Shown here one piece after another: positions 57,759 to 64,000 of a stretch of DNA of 64,000 nucleotides. The translations under genes were made by a program, and so were the position numbers. The notes under the pieces were generated by a model that was not told the DNA's origin, did not search any database, and was given only the letters and a program-made list of their open reading frames with translations. Source of the stretch: Bacillus cereus G9842 (GTDB taxonomy: Bacteria > Bacillota > Bacilli > Bacillales > Bacillaceae_G); NCBI RefSeq assembly GCF_000021305.1, contig NC_011772.1, forward strand, positions 3,262,001 through 3,326,000, given 5' to 3'. How positions within the stretch are numbered: the first letter of the stretch is position 1; each line of letters begins with the position of its first letter.

Positions 57759-58238
57759 TTACTTCCTAACAACCGGAATCCACATTTCACCAAATATTAA
57801 GCCATTTCTCTGCCCCATCTCAACCGTTGTATTCGGTCCACCAACATAGGCAAAATCCTTTGCTTCTGGTAAAGCTTGACCGAAGGCGATGCCAGTAAGC
57901 TTATTACTTAGCTCTTCAGCCGTTTTGTCTTCCCCTTTCACTACTAAGTATTCTCCCCTCGGAAACTGAATCACTCTAGATTCTTCTTCTATTTGTGCTT
58001 CTGTCATGACACCCGCATAATACATCATTTTGTTATTCACCGCTTCGCTCACGGAAAAAATGTATTCATTTGTAGCTAAAGCTTTTAAAGTGTCCAGCCT
58101 TCTATCTTCTTTAACAGCCGACCAAAAGTCTTCCTTTTCTTTATTTATTCCAGCAAAGTCTGTGTATTCACTCTTAATTTCAGTTCCAATACCTAATACA
58201 ATAAAGCTATCTTTTTCTTCTATAGTATAATTTTTCAT
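57759..58238 (-). CDS. GyrI-like / effector-binding domain protein
   Basis: 159 residues. MKNYTIEEKDSFIVLGIGTE at the start, RVIQFPRGEYLVVKGEDKTA and the end NGLIFGEMWIPVVRK are typical of stand-alone GyrI-like domains (the effector-binding module of AraC/BmrR-type regulators). They bind hydrophobic drugs or can hydrolyse or inhibit toxins. Divergent from the WYL regulator, which probably controls it. ATG at 58238. Confidence 0.82.
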   Translation of the reverse strand: MKNYTIEEKDSFIVLGIGTEIKSEYTDFAGINKEKEDFWSAVKEDRRLDTLKALATNEYIFSVSEAVNNKMMYYAGVMTEAQIEEESRVIQFPRGEYLVVKGEDKTAEELSNKLTGIAFGQALPEAKDFAYVGGPNTTVEMGQRNGLIFGEMWIPVVRK

Positions 58239-58347
58239 TTGCAAAACCTGCCTCTTTTTTTATTAATCAAACGATTTACCTTTTCATCTGATACGTTTAT
58301 AATACCTTTAAACCATGTCAAAAAATGATACTGTTTAGGAGACCAAA

Positions 58348-59310
58348 ATGAAAAAAATTGAACGGATTAATACAATTATGCGGTATATCAACAACCGCTC
58401 CCACTTTACAATATCTGAAATTATACAAGAATTTAACATATCACGGTCGACAGCTATTAGAGACATTAGAGAAATTGAAGCTATGGGAATGCCACTTGTC
58501 GCTGAAGTTGGGAGGACCGGGGGATATTTTGTTATGCACAACTCTATCCTGCCCGTTGTTCGCTTTACTGATAATGAAGTGAAAGCTCTTTTTATTGCCT
58601 TTATGGCTACGAGGAATCAACAACTTCCCTACCTAAAGAGTCGTCAATCTTTAGCCGAAAAACTACTAGGACTCATCTCAGAAACCCAGCAAGATGATCT
58701 CGTTCTTTTAAATCAACTCTTGCTTTTCCAAGGGACTAATCCTTATAATCCCGATCTACTTGAGCTTTCTGATCTCCCCCATCCTATGTTAGAAAAACTC
58801 ATTCAAATCCTTCTTTTAGATAACCATTTATTGATTACTATGAAAGAAGATGAAGAAATCAAGTCTTATCCAATTTATCTATTGCACCTTTATCAAGAAA
58901 AAAGCCATTGGATCATTGAAGGGTTTGACTTAAAAGAAGAAAAGAAGATGATGTTTCCTGTCGATGATCTCATTAATATCGAACCATACACGACGAACAA
59001 AAGGCTAAATAAGAAAAAGATTTTAGAAAAACTAAGTAAGAAGGACGAAGCAATTAACCTTGTATTTGAACTTGGTCCGACAGCAATTGCCCAGTTCAAA
59101 AAATACCATCCTTTAAAAATTTCAATATCTTATACTAATCCTTACCAATCCACAGCCATTTTAAAAACTTTTATCAATGTTAACAATCCCGATGAAGTGA
59201 TGGAAATAATAAATTGGCTGCTTTTTCTAGGGAAGGATATTAAAATCCAAGAAATACCCGATGAAGTATTAGCAGATTTACAAAAACGAGTGTGCTTATA
59301 CATTCCATAA
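58348..59310 (+). CDS. YafY-type HTH/WYL regulator
   Basis: 320 residues. N-terminal DeoR-like HTH (ERINTIMRYINNRSHFTISE, FNISRSTAIRDIREIEAMGM, GRTGGYFVM), then a WYL domain (from about 145: DNHLLITMKEDEEIKSYPIY, SHWIIEGFDLKEEKKMMFPV) and a C-terminal extension (WCX-like). WYL regulators bind nucleic acid or small ligands. ATG behind TAGGAGACC. Likely represses the divergent GyrI-like gene. Confidence 0.85.
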   Translation: MKKIERINTIMRYINNRSHFTISEIIQEFNISRSTAIRDIREIEAMGMPLVAEVGRTGGYFVMHNSILPVVRFTDNEVKALFIAFMATRNQQLPYLKSRQSLAEKLLGLISETQQDDLVLLNQLLLFQGTNPYNPDLLELSDLPHPMLEKLIQILLLDNHLLITMKEDEEIKSYPIYLLHLYQEKSHWIIEGFDLKEEKKMMFPVDDLINIEPYTTNKRLNKKKILEKLSKKDEAINLVFELGPTAIAQFKKYHPLKISISYTNPYQSTAILKTFINVNNPDEVMEIINWLLFLGKDIKIQEIPDEVLADLQKRVCLYIP

Positions 59311-59402
59311 GCAGTGAGCCTCAAATATTAAGCTTTATCACTGGATAATTATCCTATTTTTAAATACCATTTCATTTACTACAATGAGAGCATGATAAAT
59401 AA

Positions 59403-59432
59403 TAAAAGCACGGAAAATCTCCCGTGCTTTTC
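59403..59432. terminator. Bidirectional terminator
   Basis: AAAAGCACGG / CCGTGCTTTT between the convergent WYL regulator and ABC permease genes. Confidence 0.85.
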
Positions 59433-59473
59433 TAAATATATATTATTCCTGAAGGTTTCGTTTATCTCGTTTC

Positions 59474-60223
59474 TTACCCTAACTGACGTTTAAATGCTTT
59501 ACTGGCGAAAAAGTAAGAGATGACCATTATACCTACGCACCAAGCGAGTGCAATCCAAATATCGTTACCCACAGTTCCTTCATATAAAAGAGCACGAATC
59601 GCATTCACGATTGAAGTTACAGGCTGATTCTCTGCAAACGCACGAACAATTTTTGGCATCGTTTCGGTAGGCACAAAGGCCGAACTAATAAATGGAAGAA
59701 AAACTAGCGGGTACGAGTAAGCAGTCGCCCCTTCCATAGACTTCGCTTTCAATCCTGGAATGATAGCTAGCCATGTTAGCGCCAGCGTAAACATCCCAAG
59801 TATTCCAGCTACCGCGAGCCACTCTAGAATATTAGCACTGGAACGGAAACCCATTAATAATGCAACAAGATTAACCACCACGATAGTAAGTACATTAGCA
59901 ACAAAAGAGGTTAAAACGTGAGCCCACAATATCGATGAGCGCTTAATAGGCATCGTAATGAAACGTGCCATCAGCCCACTCTTTACATCCGTAAATAGTC
60001 GCACGGAAGTGTAAGCTACACCGGATGCGATAGCCATTAGCAAAATTCCCGGCAATAAATAATTAACGTAGTTATCCGTTCCTGTCTTTATAGCCCCGCC
60101 AAATACGTAAACAAATAATAGCATCATCATAATCGGTGTAATTGCTACCGTAATAATTGTATCCGGACTACGCATAATATTGCGCATTAAGCGCCCTAGT
60201 AATACCCCTGTTTTGCTTTTCAT
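59474..60223 (-). CDS. ABC-2 type export permease
   Basis: 249 residues with six hydrophobic helices, starting LLGRLMRNIMRSPDTIITVA (ABC-2 permease pattern) and ending in YFFASKAFKRQL. The segment GVAYTSVRLFTDVKSGLMAR is the conserved coupling region. The start ATG directly follows the TAA of the ATPase gene, so the two are translationally linked. Export of a drug or peptide is likely. Confidence 0.88.
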   Translation of the reverse strand: MKSKTGVLLGRLMRNIMRSPDTIITVAITPIMMMLLFVYVFGGAIKTGTDNYVNYLLPGILLMAIASGVAYTSVRLFTDVKSGLMARFITMPIKRSSILWAHVLTSFVANVLTIVVVNLVALLMGFRSSANILEWLAVAGILGMFTLALTWLAIIPGLKAKSMEGATAYSYPLVFLPFISSAFVPTETMPKIVRAFAENQPVTSIVNAIRALLYEGTVGNDIWIALAWCVGIMVISYFFASKAFKRQLG

Positions 60224-60985
60224 TTACATCTCCTCCTTTTTACCGATAATCGCAAGGAAAATTTCTTCCAACGTCGGCTGCTTCTCGATATACTCTACTT
60301 TTGCTGGCGGGAACATCTCTTTCAGTTCAGTAAGAGTACCTGTCGTAATAATTTTTCCGCCATGCAAAATAGCGATACGGTCCGCCAGTTGTTCCGCTTC
60401 CTCCAAGTACTGAGTAGTGAGCAAGATCGTTGTGCCGCTGCCGGCAAGTTCCTTGACGGTATCCCACACTTCGATCCGCGCTTCCGGATCAAGTCCAGTC
60501 GTTGGTTCGTCAAGAAAAATAACTGCTGGCGCCCCAATCAAACTCATCGCGATATCAAGTCGGCGCTTCATCCCGCCTGAATACTGGTCTGCCCTCTGGT
60601 TGGCCGCATCAGTCAGGCTAAATCTTGCAAGTAGATTATCAGCAACTTGTGCGGGATTGGAAACACCACGTAACTTAGCGATCATTATCAAGTTTTCCCT
60701 TCCAGTAAGCATGCCGTCTAAAGCTGCGAACTGTCCTGTCAAACTGATGCTTTGACGAACATGATCTGGTTGTCGCTGGACGTCAAAACCGCAAATACTC
60801 ACTTCACCATCATCTTGTTTCATTAACGTCGAAAGGATATTGACCGTTGTCGTCTTTCCCGCTCCATTTGAGCCTAGCAGCGCAAAAATTTCGCCACGCT
60901 GCACCTCAAAATCCACTCCCTCTAAGACTTCTTTATCTTTAAAAGATTTTTTTAACCCTTTTATAGAAATTGCTGCATTGCTCAT
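60224..60985 (-). CDS. ABC transporter ATPase, daunorubicin-resistance type
   Basis: 253 residues. Walker A LLGSNGAGKTTTVNIL, Q-loop SLTGQFAALDGMLTGRENL, signature QYSGGMKRRLDIAMSLIG and Walker B VIFLDEPTTGLDPEARIEVW. The SLTGQFAALD pattern is typical of DrrA-like drug exporters. The base composition is visibly richer in G and C than its neighbours, which points to acquisition. Upstream of the permease, in a unit with padR and DUF1048 genes. Confidence 0.9.
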   Translation of the reverse strand: MSNAAISIKGLKKSFKDKEVLEGVDFEVQRGEIFALLGSNGAGKTTTVNILSTLMKQDDGEVSICGFDVQRQPDHVRQSISLTGQFAALDGMLTGRENLIMIAKLRGVSNPAQVADNLLARFSLTDAANQRADQYSGGMKRRLDIAMSLIGAPAVIFLDEPTTGLDPEARIEVWDTVKELAGSGTTILLTTQYLEEAEQLADRIAILHGGKIITTGTLTELKEMFPPAKVEYIEKQPTLEEIFLAIIGKKEEM

Positions 60986-61024
60986 ACTTTTTCCCCCTTA
61001 TAGAATTAGATTACATACACCCTC

Positions 61025-61134
61025 TATTTAGTATCACTGATAATCTGTATTACTTAGTACTGGTTTAAAAATATAACTGAATAGCGATGGCGGCAATTCA
61101 CATTTGTAACCAGCTAATCAGTCGGTATTACTAA
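61025..61134 (-). promoter_or_regulatory. Candidate PadR operators upstream of the ABC genes
   Basis: GTATTACTTAGTACTGG at 61047-61063 and GTATTACTAA at 61125-61134. They share GTATTACT with sites upstream of padR (61985-61998). Confidence 0.5.
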
Positions 61135-61140
61135 TTGCAT

Positions 61141-61482
61141 TTATTTTTTTCTCAATTTCTTCATAATACTTTCATTCAAATCTTCACGATACTTGGAGAC
61201 ATACGTTTTAGCGTTTGCCACTAGTTCGTCAGCAAAGGAAGCCACGTCATCCCCAGTAATGTCAAGCACTTGTCTTCCTTCCGCTGCACCCGCTTCGAAC
61301 AAATCGATTAATTCATACTGTATGTGTAACATATCCATCCCGTTACCCGCTGAGAAATTCCACATGTAGTTTTGAATTTTCTTAAATACAAATTGGTAGT
61401 CCTCTGGAAGAGCCTCAACTCGTGCCATCATCATTTTGTACTCTTTTTTATCACCAATTAACTTTTTGAACATTTCTAACAT
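61141..61482 (-). CDS. DUF1048 protein
   Basis: 113 residues from ATG 61482, set by AAGGAGG. MLEMFKKLIGDKKEYKMMMA, LPEDYQFVFKKIQNYMWNFS and the C-terminal YVSKYREDLNESIMKKLRK follow the DUF1048 pattern: a helical, soluble protein that normally accompanies PadR regulators and ABC exporters in Firmicutes. Function unknown; 75 bases after padR. Confidence 0.88.
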   Translation of the reverse strand: MLEMFKKLIGDKKEYKMMMARVEALPEDYQFVFKKIQNYMWNFSAGNGMDMLHIQYELIDLFEAGAAEGRQVLDITGDDVASFADELVANAKTYVSKYREDLNESIMKKLRKK

Positions 61483-61557
61483 CTTATTTTCCTCCTTTTT
61501 TATAAAGCCGAACAAGAAATTCTCAAAGTATCGGCCAGAACATTTTATCTTATGAAC

Positions 61558-61878
61558 CTATTTTGACTTCAAGACGTTAATTTTTGACGATACAAAATCC
61601 CATTTTTCCCAAAACAATTCAAGCTCCTGGCGGCCTTCTTCATTTAATGAATAAAACTTACGAGGAGGCCCCATATCTGATGGTTTCTTTTCAATATTCA
61701 CAAGCTTTTTCTTCTCTAATCGTACGAGGATAGTATACACCGTACCTTCTACAACTTCGGTAAACCCAAGATCATTCAGGTGGCGGGTAATCTCATAGCC
61801 ATACGTTTCACGGCGACTAATGATTTCCAGTACACACCCTTCCAGTGAACCTTTCAGCATTTCAGTTAAATTTTCCAT
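61558..61878 (-). CDS. PadR family regulator
   Basis: 106 residues. LTEMLKGSLEGCVLEIISRR, ETYGYEITRHLNDLGFTEVV, EGTVYTILVRLEKKKLVNIE and MGPPRKFYSLNEEGRQELEL make the PadR winged helix and short dimer helix. It should repress the padR-DUF1048-ABC unit until a drug binds. ATG behind AGGAGG. Shared GTATTACT motifs upstream of it and of the ABC genes fit autoregulation. Confidence 0.9.
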   Translation of the reverse strand: MENLTEMLKGSLEGCVLEIISRRETYGYEITRHLNDLGFTEVVEGTVYTILVRLEKKKLVNIEKKPSDMGPPRKFYSLNEEGRQELELFWEKWDFVSSKINVLKSK

Positions 61879-61914
61879 GTCCTGATCCTCCTTTACCCCC
61901 TATTCTGTCTGGCT

Positions 61915-62000
61915 TATATTCAGTACTACAGAGTACTAAGGCGAATTTTTACTGAATAGCTTTTGAGTAAAACTACACTATTCAGTATTACTTATTACAA
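61915..62000 (-). promoter_or_regulatory. Candidate PadR operators upstream of padR
   Basis: CAGTACTACAGAGTACTAAG (61921-61940) has two AGTACT palindromes 4 bases apart; GTATTACTTATTAC (61985-61998) matches the site upstream of the ABC genes. Confidence 0.5.
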
Positions 62001-62118
62001 CTACATTGTATGACTAAGTAGTTGTGGATGTCAACTTTATTTTCAAAAAAATTAAAAATCCGCTTTACCCTAACCGGATACAGTCTCCTTTTTTTGTTGT
62101 AAGGGCCATCAAACTAGT

Positions 62119-62163
62119 AAAACAGCGCTGATTCAAAGTGTAATTTAAATCAGCTCTGCTTTA
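62119..62163 (-). terminator. Terminator of the acyltransferase-like gene
   Basis: GCAGAGCTGATT ... AATCAGCGCTGT stem with TTTTA on the minus strand. The interval from here to 62341 holds nothing else. Confidence 0.6.
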
Positions 62164-62341
62164 TTGTTTTCATACCGATATATCATGTTTTTTCACGATA
62201 CAAATTGTTTCTCACTACCATTCCCATTGCATATAAAGCATAAAGGCAAGTGCGGTCAGAGAAAATTCCCAGAGATTATCCGTACATGATACGAGCCCCT
62301 AAAATACAATTCTGTTAGAAATTTGTTCTCTATATTCTCTT

Positions 62342-63658
62342 TTATTTTATTTCTGATAGTTGATTCACAACACTATCTAAAAATTTTTCTACCTTTTCTT
62401 TTGATGTATCCGGCGCATGATAACCAATCGTAAATGTAAGTCTTCCATTATAAGAGCTTACTCCCATTGAAAAGAATGGTGCATACATAATAGGCGATGC
62501 CATATACCCGTCCTCAGCTTGAATTTGACCAAACTGAATAGGTTCCTCAGCGATCACTCCCAAATTTGTCAGTAATGGCAACGCCATCCCCATCTGTACA
62601 GCCTCTTCATATTGCTGATTATACATTTCCTTCACTGTAGATAGCTTCATTTCTGCCAGTAGCTCCATTCCTGCTGCTGAAGAAAGACCTGGATTTTGAG
62701 ACTTTATTTTATCCATTGATTGTTTAACTCGAACAAGAGTCTGCTTAAATGTTTCATCGTCTTCCATTTTAATCACTGGCATTTCCATACCGGATAAGTT
62801 GCAAATAGCACCAGTTGTATTATTAGGCAGATATCGACGTAAATCAATTGTCAAGCCAATCATTTTTTCTGCAGTGCGAGGTTCTGCATACACAGTGAAA
62901 TGTGATAAATCTCGGAAGTATGCAGTCATGATTACATCATTCAAGGTAGCCTGTTGTGCTTTTGTCCATTGGGTTAAACGTAGAGTTTGCTCATGGCTCA
63001 ATCGCCGTACGGACATTTGGGGAAATTTATTTTTGTTAGGTTGAGATGGAAAAGACCATAACGATGCCTGTTGTTCTTGGTTAGGACGATACGCACTTTT
63101 TATGTCCGATATTCCAGCGTATTTGAATACATGTGATTGATCTCGACAACTCTCATTTCCCTCATCAAATTCCTTTATAATTTGCTTCTTAGACCGTCCC
63201 AATGAAAGGTGCGTATATATTGTTCCAAGCAATTTAATATATTCCTTGACTCCTGCACCATCTGAACATAGATGAGATAATTTCACAACTAACATATCTG
63301 TTGTAGTGCCCCGTAATAATTTCGTTTGAACCATAGGCCCCTGTATACGATCACCAGGTTCTTTAATAAAATCTATTGCCATTATTTCAAGTTCTTGATT
63401 ATTTCCTTCTGCAAAAAAGCAAATAGATGAGTTAGTGTCAGATGAATGTTCCTCCCAGTAAGGAATATCATTTTCTACAAACCGGCTGTTCAAAACTGGT
63501 TGCAATTGCAACGTTATCCTTACTGATTCTTCAAGTATTTCCTTGGATATACCTACAGGAAAATAAAGAACTGCATTAATTTGTTGATCTGCAGAATAAA
63601 GACCTAATACATAATTCATTCGATCTTGTGGTGTTACTGAATACTTTCTTTTCTCCAT
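62342..63658 (-). CDS. Condensation-domain-like acyltransferase
   Basis: 438 residues from ATG 63658, set by GGGGG eight bases upstream. KLSHLCSDGAGVKEYIKLLG contains an HxxSDG, a form of the HHxxxDG catalytic motif of the CoA-dependent acyltransferase/NRPS condensation superfamily. Later segments VIMTAYFRDLSHF and IGLTIDLRRYLPNNTTGAIC also fit. It stands alone with no adenylation or carrier domain, so it is more like an alcohol acetyltransferase or PapA-type enzyme than a peptide synthetase part. Substrate unknown. Confidence 0.75.
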   Translation of the reverse strand: MEKRKYSVTPQDRMNYVLGLYSADQQINAVLYFPVGISKEILEESVRITLQLQPVLNSRFVENDIPYWEEHSSDTNSSICFFAEGNNQELEIMAIDFIKEPGDRIQGPMVQTKLLRGTTTDMLVVKLSHLCSDGAGVKEYIKLLGTIYTHLSLGRSKKQIIKEFDEGNESCRDQSHVFKYAGISDIKSAYRPNQEQQASLWSFPSQPNKNKFPQMSVRRLSHEQTLRLTQWTKAQQATLNDVIMTAYFRDLSHFTVYAEPRTAEKMIGLTIDLRRYLPNNTTGAICNLSGMEMPVIKMEDDETFKQTLVRVKQSMDKIKSQNPGLSSAAGMELLAEMKLSTVKEMYNQQYEEAVQMGMALPLLTNLGVIAEEPIQFGQIQAEDGYMASPIMYAPFFSMGVSSYNGRLTFTIGYHAPDTSKEKVEKFLDSVVNQLSEIK

Positions 63659-64000
63659 AATTCCGTCCCCCTTTAAGACTTTTTGTATAACCCTATTTTC
63701 CATATGCTTGTAATTTTTCTAGTCATTTTTCTTCAAGAGCTAATAACGCTTATTTTTCGAATTTTTAACGAAATCATCTTCTCCGTATTGGTTTCATTCT
63801 TTTTGCAGGTGATATATCCATTATTTTATTGTTATTAACACTGCCTAACCTCCCAATTAAACCAAACAAAAATAAATTAAGTTTACATATACATAAACAT
63901 TTTATTATAACGTCTATAAATTATCAATACAGCAAATAAATCATTTTTATGTCTGTCAATAAAAAACAATATATTCAAGGGCTACTTCATAATAAAAGAT
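63659..64000. other. Right-end intergenic region, no gene
   Basis: AT-rich upstream region of the acyltransferase gene. No ORF with a ribosome binding site and no structured RNA seen before the window ends. Confidence 0.4.

Overview
The window is low-GC Firmicute chromosome and almost certainly comes from the Bacillus cereus group (cereus/thuringiensis/anthracis). The evidence is six short elements of the bcr1 repeat type bordered by ATAAA/TTTAT, two BclA-like collagen-like proteins, an spxA2-small ORF-saiR operon, a sigI-rsgI pair, Bacillus-type GGAGG ribosome binding sites, and frequent GTG/TTG starts. I see no tRNA, rRNA, prophage, transposase or CRISPR array.

Layout. 0-1.4 kb: a stress membrane protein cut by the window edge, a GNAT acetyltransferase, and a cyclic-di-AMP riboswitch followed only by a 47-residue ORF. 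1.4-6.5 kb: two tandem paralogous collagen-like surface proteins. 6.6-17.3 kb: mixed housekeeping and accessory genes. These include a methyltransferase broken by an in-frame stop, an MFS carrier, a TPR protein, a HlyC/CorC membrane protein beside a MerR regulator, a DMT/EamA carrier behind what looks like an erm-type translational attenuator, and a gene split by a bcr1 insertion. 17.5-26.1 kb: a pentose-phosphate cluster on the minus strand (zwf, tkt, gnd, tal, then gntK and a 6-phosphogluconolactonase). Together these oxidise glucose-6-phosphate, rearrange pentoses and bring in gluconate. 26.5-31.6 kb: small proteins, decayed genes, a 41-bp perfect palindrome and a serine/threonine-type permease.

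31.7-34.3 kb is a stress-regulation locus. The Rrf2 repressor SaiR, a 44-residue ORF and SpxA2 form one operon. A divergent HxlR regulator shares the intergenic region, which holds candidate operators for both regulator families. 34.4-46.7 kb holds a GntR regulator with an oxidoreductase, a secreted subtilisin-like protease, esterase, metallo-hydrolase, kinase-like, PhzF and acyl-CoA ligase genes, and a quinone reductase-like gene divergent from a second HxlR regulator with the same operator. 47-50 kb is AT-rich with gene remnants and an FAD monooxygenase. 51-56.7 kb carries a GH18-deacetylase-glycosyltransferase three-module membrane protein and sigI-rsgI. 57-64 kb has a frameshifted membrane gene, a WYL regulator opposite a GyrI-like protein, a PadR-DUF1048-ABC exporter unit, and a stand-alone condensation-like acyltransferase.

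The least explained items are the leader-peptide attenuator at 14.7 kb, the c-di-AMP riboswitch with a tiny target ORF, the paired SaiR-type operators, and the 41-bp palindrome. Starts were moved inward where a ribosome binding site clearly chose a later codon. All assignments come from reading the sequence and from family knowledge; no search was run.
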